Assembly (NCBI RefSeq): GCF_001442625.1
Contig: NZ_LMZQ01000001.1
Location: 62,001 to 126,000 of the forward strand
Origin: Pedobacter ginsenosidimutans
Lineage (GTDB): Bacteria; Bacteroidota; Bacteroidia; Sphingobacteriales; Sphingobacteriaceae
DNA length: 64,000 nucleotides
Direction of reading: 5' to 3'
The first letter of the stretch is position 1, and each line of letters begins with the position of its first letter. Shown here piece after piece: positions 8,481-16,031 of this stretch. The notes beneath the pieces are model-generated. The model had not been told where the DNA came from, made no database searches, and was given only the letters and a program-made list of their open reading frames with translations. Both the position numbers and the translations under genes were made by a program.

Positions 8481-10673
8481 ATGAGTAATATCGAAAAAAT
8501 AGCCTTCACGGTAGATGCGGGTATAATAAATCGTCTTGGCCTTGAGCTCGTTGCAAAATCTGAAACAGCCGTTGCCGAGCTTATTAAGAATGCCTATGAC
8601 GCAGACGCCAATGTTGTAAACTTATATTTTGAAGATGCCCATCTTCCAGGTGGCAAATTAAAAATACAGGATGATGGAAGTGGAATGACCAAAGCCCAGT
8701 TAATTGATGGTTTTATGAGACTGGCTACATCCGACAAAATACACAACTCGGTTTCTGATAAGTATTTAAGACCAAAAGCTGGCCGAAAAGGTATCGGGCG
8801 TTTTTCTACTCAAAGATTAGGGGAACATTTGATTATAAATACAAAAGCAGATCATTCGGATGCACTGGAACTCGATATTAACTGGAATAAATATGCTCCA
8901 GATATCCTACTGGGCTCAGTAGAAAACAATCTTACCACCAAAGATGATATAGTTGCAGAAATTGGGACAACTTTAAGCATTAATACACTCCGGGAGAAAT
9001 GGAGTGATGCTGATATCAAGCGAGTGTATAGATATGTCGCGGATTTAATTCAACCTAGCTACTTATCAGTCCAAAATAACAAAAATATAGTCGAGGAGAG
9101 TAAAACAGAAAGTTTTGAAGTTAATTTTCTACGAAAAGAAAATGATGAGACAAACTGGACTCCAGTAGCAGATCCTGGAGTAATGATGCTCGACCGCGCT
9201 TTAGCAACTATCACAGGTTTTATAGATCCCGATGGTAAAGGAGTAGTAAACCTTATAACAAAAGAATTCAAGGTAAGTGGAGAATCAAAAGTATTGGAAG
9301 ATTCCATAAATACATCCATAAGACCATATCCTGAGCTGAAAGGCGCTTCAGTTGCATTCAAAGCTTATTATTATATTGGAGGCGATCGAAATAGTTATTA
9401 TGGAATTACTAAATCAGAATTAAAAATCATAACTGAGCATCTGAAGAAAAATGGTGGGATAAAGTTATACCGTAATGGTTTTAGAGTACCCAAATATGGT
9501 GAAATGGGTAATGATTGGCTAGCACTTGAGACTAGATCCAGGATTGGTAATGGTATTCCATTTGGAAATAATCATCTTTTAGGTTTTGTACAACTAACTG
9601 ACCCGCATGGTAAGATATTTGAGGAATCAGCAGGCAGGGAGGGTTTAATTGAAAAGGAAGCATTTAGAGAACTTCAAAAATTTGTAGCTACGGCGATAGA
9701 AAATGGATTTTTAAACTTCATTTCATGGTTTAGAAAAACAGATGAGTATCTACTGCTTAATCCAGAGCGAGCACCTACACCAACATCAAATGTCGTAGAT
9801 AAAAGTATCCAAGATATTAAAGATGCCACCAAAACTCTAACAAATCCAGAAGCTACAGAAGATGAAAAACGTGAGGCTGCAATTAAGCTGGAAACATCTA
9901 CAAAGGTTTTTGTAAAAACTACGAAGTCAGCAATCAATGAGCTTGAAATGATGCGAGTACTGGCAGGCGTTGGTCTCACCATAGCAGAATTTATTCATGA
10001 GATAAAGCAGATAGTACCGTCTACACTTGGTTATATTGAAGATACCTTGAAACATAATCTCGATGCATCTGTAACCGGAAATTTAGAGAATATCAATGAC
10101 GCATTAGGCTCGTTACTAGCTTATACTTCATATTTCGATGAAACAATTTCTAAAAACATTGTTAGAGAACTTCAAACCATAAATCTGAGGAAGTCGCTAA
10201 CAGTTTTCGAAGAAATTATTGAAAATGATTTAAAAAGAAGACACATAGAATTAAATCTTTCGCTTGTGGGGAAAGATTTGTTGATAGATTCAATGCACCC
10301 TTCTGAGGTAAACACTATTTTGCAAAACCTATATAGTAACGCGAAAAAGGCAATTTTAAAAACAACAGGACAAAAAGGAAAAATACTAATTAAAGTTCAT
10401 AAGAATATCGAGCTTAATACCATAATTCTAGAAGTTCAGGATAATGGTATTGGTATTTCTGCCAAGCATAAGGATAGAATTTTCGATGCATTTTTTACTA
10501 CTTCTTCTGAGAGAAAAGAAGATTTTGGTACAAGTACTGGTCTAGGTCTCTACATACTTAACCAAATTATCAGAAACAGGTCCGGTTCAATTAATATTGG
10601 AACGGCAGACCCAAATTACAAAACCGCTTTTATAATAACACTCCCATTAGGGAACAAAGAAAATTTAAAATAA
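8481..10673 (+). CDS. Histidine kinase with an extra N-terminal Hsp90/MutL-like GHKL ATPase module
   Basis: The 730-residue soluble protein contains two separate Bergerat-fold ATP-binding modules. The N-terminal one has ELIKNAYDADA (N-box, N37), DDGSGM (residues 64-69) and GRKGIGRFS (101-109), which is the Hsp90/MutL/MORC arrangement. The C-terminal half looks like a classical sensor kinase: a dimerisation helix with EFIHEIKQ (putative phospho-His at 506), an N-box in LQNLYSNAKKAI (about 614-625), DNGIGIS (654-660), and GTSTGLGLYI (683-692). No membrane segment is present, so it acts in the cytoplasm. The next gene starts one base after the stop and encodes a receiver-like protein, its likely phosphorylation partner. 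The input signal is unknown. A double-GHKL kinase suggests an ATP-driven conformational switch, perhaps sensing DNA. Confidence 0.88.
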   Translation: MSNIEKIAFTVDAGIINRLGLELVAKSETAVAELIKNAYDADANVVNLYFEDAHLPGGKLKIQDDGSGMTKAQLIDGFMRLATSDKIHNSVSDKYLRPKAGRKGIGRFSTQRLGEHLIINTKADHSDALELDINWNKYAPDILLGSVENNLTTKDDIVAEIGTTLSINTLREKWSDADIKRVYRYVADLIQPSYLSVQNNKNIVEESKTESFEVNFLRKENDETNWTPVADPGVMMLDRALATITGFIDPDGKGVVNLITKEFKVSGESKVLEDSINTSIRPYPELKGASVAFKAYYYIGGDRNSYYGITKSELKIITEHLKKNGGIKLYRNGFRVPKYGEMGNDWLALETRSRIGNGIPFGNNHLLGFVQLTDPHGKIFEESAGREGLIEKEAFRELQKFVATAIENGFLNFISWFRKTDEYLLLNPERAPTPTSNVVDKSIQDIKDATKTLTNPEATEDEKREAAIKLETSTKVFVKTTKSAINELEMMRVLAGVGLTIAEFIHEIKQIVPSTLGYIEDTLKHNLDASVTGNLENINDALGSLLAYTSYFDETISKNIVRELQTINLRKSLTVFEEIIENDLKRRHIELNLSLVGKDLLIDSMHPSEVNTILQNLYSNAKKAILKTTGQKGKILIKVHKNIELNTIILEVQDNGIGISAKHKDRIFDAFFTTSSERKEDFGTSTGLGLYILNQIIRNRSGSINIGTADPNYKTAFIITLPLGNKENLK

Positions 10674-10674
10674 C

Positions 10675-11763
10675 ATGGCTCTAAAATTCCTATATATTGA
10701 TGATGAGGCAGAAAAAACTTCTGCAGGACTTATTACCAATTTAAATGACAAAGAAACAATAGAATTTAAAATCGAACAGCCTCAAACCTGGAACAAGCAG
10801 AAATATTCTTTAATCGATAATGGAGGCTTAAATGATTATGACGGTCTACTACTTGACTTCAAATTACAATTTTCTGATGATAAGGACAGTGAAGTTAAAT
10901 ATTCTGGGGCTGAGCTTGCTCAAAGTATAAGAAATGGCGTAAAATCTGGTTCTATACGAGACATTCCAATTTTTTTGTGTAGTACAGAAGATTTTTACAT
11001 CTCATACTTCGACAGAACTAGTAAAGATTTGTTCGACAAAAAGTATAAAAAAGAAAAAACTTTAAATACAGAACAAACAAAATTAGAGCTTATTTCATTT
11101 GCCAATGCTTATACGGCAATTCGAGAAAATAGAGAGACAGAATCAATAATTAAAAAACAAAAAGAGCAAGATAGTGATATCCAAATACTAGATACGGAAC
11201 TTCAATGTTTGGAGACTCCTCATGAAATAATTTATTTATTAAATAATTACTTCATGCAGCATTCTGGTCTACTGATAGACGAGGATCTGTTAGCAATTCG
11301 CTTAGGAATAGACAAAGCTGCATCAAAAGATTGGGAAAATTTCAAAGAAAAGTTCTTAGCTGATTTTAAATATGTTGGAGTATTGCATGAGAGCTATCCG
11401 CGCTGGTGGCAGTTCGAAATCAATAATTGGTGGACTCAGACGTTTGGCAAAAGCCTTTCAATCACATCAGCGGAAGACCGAGTAGAACGCTTATCGAAAC
11501 AATATGATATGCATCTCATCTCTATCGCCCTTCCCAAACATCAGCATTACACCACATTTTGGTATAAATGCAGGCTCTCAAACACGCCTTTAGATGCAAT
11601 TGACGGTCTTAGAACTATTGAAATGCCGAGATACGCATGGCAAGACCCTAATTACATATCATTGGGATATTTGTTATCTGATGTGCGAGAAACTGATGCT
11701 GCTTATGCATTACTTGGCCCCAACGAGAGAGAAACTTTTGATGAACTAGACAGAGAAAACTAA
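10675..11763 (+). CDS. Receiver-like response protein with unknown C-terminal domain
   Basis: The first 125 or so residues look like a divergent receiver domain: the acidic pair IDDE (D9, D10) at the end of strand 1, LLLDFKL with candidate phospho-acceptor D61 at the end of strand 3, and FLCST at strand 4. A 25-residue insertion (SDDKDSEVKY region) follows D61. The C-terminal 230 residues are not a known DNA-binding output domain. They include a Trp-rich patch (PRWWQFEINNWW). The partner kinase gene ends one base before it, and the following gene starts over its stop codon (overlap at 11763), so the three are made together. The output is probably protein-protein or nucleic-acid directed. That is inference. 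Confidence 0.75.
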   Translation: MALKFLYIDDEAEKTSAGLITNLNDKETIEFKIEQPQTWNKQKYSLIDNGGLNDYDGLLLDFKLQFSDDKDSEVKYSGAELAQSIRNGVKSGSIRDIPIFLCSTEDFYISYFDRTSKDLFDKKYKKEKTLNTEQTKLELISFANAYTAIRENRETESIIKKQKEQDSDIQILDTELQCLETPHEIIYLLNNYFMQHSGLLIDEDLLAIRLGIDKAASKDWENFKEKFLADFKYVGVLHESYPRWWQFEINNWWTQTFGKSLSITSAEDRVERLSKQYDMHLISIALPKHQHYTTFWYKCRLSNTPLDAIDGLRTIEMPRYAWQDPNYISLGYLLSDVRETDAAYALLGPNERETFDELDREN

Positions 11764-12527
11764 TGAACTTTAAAACGCTTTTCAACCAATATGTATCTAT
11801 CTTGAACACATTTAAGAAAGAATTATCCGTATTTGATTTCAGAATGGATCAACTAAAAGAGATAGGCAAAACAATTCAAGAGGATAAAAATACCTTTTCT
11901 TATGAATTTACTAAATTTAGGCTTACGATACCTAAAAAGCTAAAACCTAGCCATACAATGCCTAAGGGGGTGGAGAAAATTACAATTACACTATCTGTAG
12001 ATGATAAAATCGCTGTTAAACGCTTCAACAATGCGCACGTTGAAGATCCATTCCTAAACTTGGACAATTTTAATATCACATTAAATTGTGAAGATAATCA
12101 CTATTCATCATGGCATCTCGATAGACATATAATGGATAGAAAAGAAGGAGATGGTGAGAATTTACATCCAATTTATCACATGACTTATGGTGGTCACTAC
12201 ATGGAAAGTAAGCAAGTAGATGGAGAAGATGTCTACGGAAAATCACTAATTATAAGGGCACCGAGGCTTATGCATCCACCTTTAGAATTAATTTTAGGAT
12301 TAGATTTCGTTTTTCGACATTACATTTCAAAAAAAAGCTTACCGTTACTTGATCATGAACCATACATCAAACTTGTAGAAGATATAAAAAAAGAAATCTG
12401 GTTTCCCTTTGCTTTAGCGTTGACAAAAAATTACTGTGCTAACATTGACATCGATAATAAGCGATATACTTTCGATGATTATTTCGTTCAAAGGGTAATC
12501 GGCCATAATCCGCCTGAAGTAGCTTAG
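11763..12527 (+). CDS. Conserved-looking protein of unknown function, last gene of the DGQHR/kinase operon
   Basis: This 254-residue protein has no signal peptide or membrane segment, and I do not recognise a family. It contains a His/Tyr-rich stretch (SSWHLDRHIMDR and HPIYHMTYGGHYME, about residues 118-155) that could bind metal, then LIIRAPRLMHPPLELILGLDFV. It overlaps the receiver-like gene by one base, so it is translationally coupled to the kinase/receiver pair and may be the effector that the pair controls. The same low-GC composition runs through all four genes from 7136. Nuclease motifs such as HNH or PD-ExK are not evident to me. Confidence 0.65.
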   Translation: MNFKTLFNQYVSILNTFKKELSVFDFRMDQLKEIGKTIQEDKNTFSYEFTKFRLTIPKKLKPSHTMPKGVEKITITLSVDDKIAVKRFNNAHVEDPFLNLDNFNITLNCEDNHYSSWHLDRHIMDRKEGDGENLHPIYHMTYGGHYMESKQVDGEDVYGKSLIIRAPRLMHPPLELILGLDFVFRHYISKKSLPLLDHEPYIKLVEDIKKEIWFPFALALTKNYCANIDIDNKRYTFDDYFVQRVIGHNPPEVA

Positions 12528-12599
12528 CAGTAAAACATAAATATGGAATGCAAGAATCTAATTATTTGTAAAACACATGGTTTTCTCCATTGAAGCAAT

Positions 12600-12919
12600 A
12601 TGCTAACTAGTTCTATTAGTAATGATTGTGTATTTAATGTTTTCAATTATCTTGATGGGAATGTGTACGATTATGATCATTATTATTACAATAAAGCTTA
12701 TCAACTTGGCTATACACCTGGAAGGGTGGCCTAAAAAATGATGTTGCATAGATAGGCACTTTCGGAAGTATGGCTGTCTCATCTTTGGAAGGTTTGGCTG
12801 GTTTATCGCTCACAAGTTCTAGGATCCTTTCAAAAGGAGATATGGTTATGATGACATTCGCTGCTGTATGGCTTACTTACAAATTAATAGGTCGACATTT
12901 CCTTATTATTAATAGTAAC
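12600..12919 (+). pseudogene. Remnant of a cysteine-peptidase-like protein
   Basis: Reading from an ATG at 12600 gives NDCVFNVFNYLDGNVYDYDH, then a frame change near 12730 into GGLKNDVA, an in-frame TAG, and IGTFGSMAVSS, ending with GDMVMMTF and GRHFLIINSND. A conserved-looking Cys near the start and a His in GRHFLIIN about 90 residues later recall the papain or C39-like peptidase layout. At least one frameshift and one stop break the gene. The family assignment is tentative, because I recognise the layout rather than a firm signature. The 3' end runs in frame into the next entry. Confidence 0.35.
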
Positions 12920-13576
12920 GATGATAAAAAAATATATCTTCTTTATTCACTTTTGCTTCTTTCATTAGTATCCTTTTCTCAATCTAATGATATTTGGATG
13001 AGTCACTATCATTCTGATATACTTAGAAGAATGAGGATTCAATATGAAAAGCCGCCTGGTTTTAGTGAGAAATTAGGTATTGAATGTTTTAAAGATAAAC
13101 CAAAGCTTGAAACAATTCTTACTTGTGTAGGCAATCAACTTATTTCAAATGACCGCCAGTTCTTGACATTAATCTCAATTTTCAAGATTTTTAGCAAAGA
13201 AGACTCGGTGTTTATGCAGAAGATGATGCCGAAGAACAACCTATATAACACTAACAGACAGCACATTAATCAATTAAGACGCATAATTAAGACATCTTTA
13301 GGAGAAGAACATGGAAAATCATGGAAAAATTATGTAACTTATTATACGGAAGCCTCAGCTAAGACTAAATTCAACGCAGACACTGCAATTCTAGTACCGA
13401 TCAAGCTTGAAGGCGAAGATGTCTATGATGAAATTTACAGCAATTTGGGAGCGCTAGTCCTCCAGAAGAAAGATAGGGGTTTCATTATAATATATTTTCT
13501 TTATACTAATAAGGGTAAAAGAAAGCTGCCAAATTATCTGAAATCTATTGAAAGTATATTTAGATATTATGATTAG
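12770..13576 (+). CDS. Secreted protein of unknown function, 5' end disturbed by a frameshift
   Basis: The open frame from 12770 has an N-terminal part belonging to the peptidase remnant. The real protein seems to begin in KKIYLLYSLLLLSLVSFSQS, a clear signal peptide, and continues for about 200 residues with no family I recognise. No in-frame ATG stands at the right place, but an ATG at 12920 lies just out of frame. One extra A in the following run of seven As would give MIKKIYLLYSLLLLS and a perfect start. So this is a one-base deletion in a homopolymer: true decay, slippage or a sequencing error. The protein would be exported to the periplasm or outer membrane. Confidence 0.5.
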   Translation: MAVSSLEGLAGLSLTSSRILSKGDMVMMTFAAVWLTYKLIGRHFLIINSNDDKKIYLLYSLLLLSLVSFSQSNDIWMSHYHSDILRRMRIQYEKPPGFSEKLGIECFKDKPKLETILTCVGNQLISNDRQFLTLISIFKIFSKEDSVFMQKMMPKNNLYNTNRQHINQLRRIIKTSLGEEHGKSWKNYVTYYTEASAKTKFNADTAILVPIKLEGEDVYDEIYSNLGALVLQKKDRGFIIIYFLYTNKGKRKLPNYLKSIESIFRYYD

Positions 13577-14156
13577 ATGAAAAGTTTTAGGTTTATATAT
13601 TTGTTGGCGGAAAATACTAAAGGAACCATCTCTATGTAGTCATGGTCGGAAGAAAAATCTTCCGACCACGACTAGTTAAGACCCTTCCTTTTTTTTCGCA
13701 AAATTTCGCTGGTAATCAAAAAGCAGCTTTCAGTTCTTTCCATGAAGCAAACTTGCCATTCTTTAGCTCATACCGAATTAAAGCAATAGGATATGAAAAA
13801 CCATCCTTATTGCTTAAAACTGTTCTTTACTTGGTCTGGACAGACCATGTAACTTGACCCCGTTGCACCAATTTTTAATTATTTTTAAGCTTATTAATAA
13901 ACAAGGTGTTAAGAGAAAAATACTTTTGTGGAGAAGGCCGTCAATTGACACTGGTTTATGCACACCTAACAGCTAAACTTTTTCCCAGCATGCCCACTTT
14001 CTGTATCATCAAGAATGGGTTTTGTCCTATGGATTGGAATGGAATCATCAAAATTGATAGTTTTAGTTTAAACAATACGCGGTTGTCTAATGATGGGAAA
14101 GCCGGCCAGCCATCTCAAAGAAAAGACCAGCATCACGCAAACAAAAAACAAAAATT
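13577..14156. other. Decayed intergenic stretch with gene and repeat debris
   Basis: No intact gene is visible. On the minus strand about 13716-13809 reads GFSYPIALIRYELKNGKF and ends KAAF-stop. It has a coding flavour and may be the C-terminus of a lost protein. A short palindrome GGTCTG-GA-CAGACC lies just before TTGACCCCGTTGCACCAA at about 13853. A related string (TTGACCTGTTCCACCAAA) occurs near 20818, which suggests shared mobile-element ends. An 84-codon open frame (13906-14160) shows no supporting feature. Confidence 0.35.
13639..13672. terminator. Strong hairpin, possible bidirectional terminator
   Basis: An 11-bp perfect stem (TGGTCGGAAGA / TCTTCCGACCA, 13643-13653 and 13658-13668) closes a four-base loop. 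It extends outward by AGTC/GACT after one mismatch. It stands 62 bases after the stop at 13576. There is no T-tract, so it could instead be a mobile-element inverted repeat. Confidence 0.4.
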
Positions 14157-14348
14157 ATGAAAAAAATTTTAATCCTAGCTGTTGTGCTCGTGGCTAATGT
14201 TGCCGTTGGAGTAAACATCGCAAGAGCAAATGCTGAAGAAAAAATTGAAGCAGAAGCAGGCTTAACAAAAGGTATCAAAGGTTCTTACCAGGGCACTTAC
14301 GTTTGCCACTGTCCGGATGATACTAAAGAGTGTTACTGCGGTTCCTAA
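14157..14348 (+). CDS. Small secreted Cys-rich peptide (NVEALA-like)
   Basis: This 63-residue product has a signal peptide (MKKILILAVVLVANVAVGVN), then ARANAEEKIEAEAG resembling the conserved segment that names the NVEALA family of Bacteroidota, and a C-terminal tail with four cysteines (CHCPDDTKECYC). NVEALA peptides are small exported proteins of unknown role and are often followed by six-bladed beta-propeller lipoprotein genes, exactly as here. The tail cysteines could form two disulfides or bind a ligand. A thioredoxin-like gene lies two genes downstream. A hairpin directly after the stop may let this gene be expressed more strongly than the rest. The family assignment is from resemblance, not a search. 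Confidence 0.7.
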   Translation: MKKILILAVVLVANVAVGVNIARANAEEKIEAEAGLTKGIKGSYQGTYVCHCPDDTKECYCGS

Positions 14349-14357
14349 AAAATCATG

Positions 14358-14383
14358 AGGTAATTGCCGTATGGCAATTACCT
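14358..14383 (+). terminator. Hairpin between peptide gene and propeller gene (attenuator-like)
   Basis: A perfect 11-bp stem AGGTAATTGCC / GGCAATTACCT (14358-14368, 14373-14383) with loop GTAT lies ten bases after the peptide stop and 18 bases before the next start. It is followed by TTAATTCT rather than a long T-run. It would partly stop transcription or protect the 3' end of the peptide mRNA. Confidence 0.6.
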
Positions 14384-14401
14384 TTAATTCTGACCAGCTA
14401 T

Positions 14402-15463
14402 ATGAAGTATTTAAATTTCGCTTTTTTTCTCGCCCTGCTTATCGTGACAGGTTGCGGCCAAAATAATATTAAACTAAGTGGACCGAAAAAAGACAAAACG
14501 GAACTATTCAGTTTAATCGATAGTATAGCCCTGACCGGTACCGATTTAAAAGAGGTTATGGGCATAACAGTGACAAAAAACAATGAGATTATTGTCTGCA
14601 ATTACAATGCAGGAAAAGTGCTCCTTTTCGACAGCACCGGACGCTACCAGCGGGATATTATTTCCAATGAAATACCAGCTTTCAAGAAACATAAGGTAGG
14701 TTATCCTTTAGCCGTTACCTTAGATGAGAAAGGGTTTATTTATGTTTCGGACAACAAATACCGTAGGATCATCATCCTCAATGATAAATTTCAATATGTG
14801 AACAGTTTTATCATATCGGGGCACCACATCAGTCCAATAAGCTTGGCAGTAGGTAATGGAACAATTTTTATGGGTGGCTGCGATAAAGAAACAGGTGAAT
14901 ACGTTCATGCCTACACGACTAATGGTGCGCACATCCGTTCGTTTAGGAAGAGCAAAACGGATTTCGAAGGTCTGCCCCACTTTTCGCCAATACTGAACTA
15001 CCCTTTTATCTATCTTGATCACGACAGGATATTTTCTGTAGAATCAATGGACTATAACCTTACCGCAAATGACTTGAAAGGAAAACCGCTATTTTCAAAT
15101 AATTATGTAAGCGACCTTTACACATCCGATGTATTAACTCATCTCCAATCCATTAAAAACGACTATGCAGAGGTTGATAATGAGTTAAGCAAGCAATTTG
15201 GTATTTATGGTGATGGAGAAAGACTTTTTGTGAAACATGGCATGCCAACAGCAGCCCATCCGCCCGAAAACTATTATCTCAAAAGGCGTTTCATGCTCGA
15301 TTTGCTCAATAGAGCAGGAGAACCACTGCTCCAAGGGGTTGATACTGGCAATGAAGATTTGTTTCAGTTGTCAGCAAACAGAGCCTTATTCCTGAACTGC
15401 ACCCCTAGCGGAACTTTTCAAATCAAACGTTATAAAACTTTAAAAATTAAAAATGTCTCTTAA
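14402..15463 (+). CDS. Six-bladed beta-propeller lipoprotein
   Basis: Starting at the ATG at 14402 gives a 353-residue protein with a lipoprotein signal (MKYLNFAFFLALLIVTGCGQ; lipobox cysteine at residue 18). The following repeats are of NHL/six-bladed propeller type: GITVTKNNEIIVCNYNAGKV, LAVTLDEKGFIYVSDNKYRR and similar blades, each with a Gly-Tyr-Val-hydrophobic pattern. The open frame extends further upstream through a GTG, but that would lose the signal peptide, so 14402 is preferred. Related propeller lipoproteins accompany NVEALA-like peptides in Bacteroidota. Its stop overlaps the start of the thioredoxin-like gene by 11 bases. It is probably anchored in the outer or inner membrane facing the periplasm, and its binding partner is unknown. 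Confidence 0.82.
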   Translation: MKYLNFAFFLALLIVTGCGQNNIKLSGPKKDKTELFSLIDSIALTGTDLKEVMGITVTKNNEIIVCNYNAGKVLLFDSTGRYQRDIISNEIPAFKKHKVGYPLAVTLDEKGFIYVSDNKYRRIIILNDKFQYVNSFIISGHHISPISLAVGNGTIFMGGCDKETGEYVHAYTTNGAHIRSFRKSKTDFEGLPHFSPILNYPFIYLDHDRIFSVESMDYNLTANDLKGKPLFSNNYVSDLYTSDVLTHLQSIKNDYAEVDNELSKQFGIYGDGERLFVKHGMPTAAHPPENYYLKRRFMLDLLNRAGEPLLQGVDTGNEDLFQLSANRALFLNCTPSGTFQIKRYKTLKIKNVS

Positions 15464-16031
15464 ATCCTTCCTCATCGCAATTGTAATCATGCTGGCCATT
15501 TCAACAAGCTGGTATGCCTATAAGACTTATAGTTTTACCAAACTCTCCGGAAATTACAAGATACTCACCAACGACCAGAAGATGGCGATCAACCTCGGAA
15601 AAAGCCAACTTCCGTCAACGGTTCGCTTGAACCCCGTAAACGGAAGTTCACTAAAACCTAATCTCGCTGAGGAGCTCAGGAAAAACCCTTACACCCTGCT
15701 GGTGATATTTGAACCGACTTCCTGCGGTTCCTGCCTGGGCGAATTTACCCTTTACAATAGCCTTAAGTCTGATCGGGACACGCCCGTTATTGGAATCAGT
15801 AGCATGAAAGACCAAAAGGAATTGGAAACTTATATCCGTAATGCCAAGCTGAATATTCCGGTATATCAGGATTCGCTGGCTTTCGTCGGCGCATTTCTCC
15901 AACCTGCTGCTGTACCTGCCAAGGTGCTGGTGGACAGCGAGGGGAAAATCAAGTGGGTGGATTACGTAAGGGAAAATCAGGAAGATCAAAATATATTCGC
16001 AGGATTTTTAAGCTGGTATGTTCAAAGATAA
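15453..16031 (+). CDS. Membrane-anchored thioredoxin-like protein
   Basis: This 192-residue protein has one N-terminal membrane helix (about residues 5-22) and a redoxin fold with FEPTSCGSCLGEF, placing the CxxC cysteines at 91 and 94. The later SLAFVGAFLQPAAVPAKVLVDSEGKI contains the cis-proline loop. It would face the periplasm. The gene overlaps the propeller gene by 11 bases and the outer-membrane gene by 14 bases, so the four proteins from 14157 form one operon. Since the operon starts with a four-Cys peptide, disulfide handling of that peptide is a sensible guess, but not proven. Confidence 0.8.
   Translation: MSLKSFLIAIVIMLAISTSWYAYKTYSFTKLSGNYKILTNDQKMAINLGKSQLPSTVRLNPVNGSSLKPNLAEELRKNPYTLLVIFEPTSCGSCLGEFTLYNSLKSDRDTPVIGISSMKDQKELETYIRNAKLNIPVYQDSLAFVGAFLQPAAVPAKVLVDSEGKIKWVDYVRENQEDQNIFAGFLSWYVQR

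Noticed and set aside
9059..9982. Two minus-strand frames of about 100 codons inside the double-GHKL kinase gene
   Set aside because: They are shadows of a strongly supported plus-strand gene with intact motifs.
13906..14160. 84-codon plus-strand frame
   Set aside because: It has no signal, motif or codon pattern and ends over the start of the Cys-rich peptide gene.
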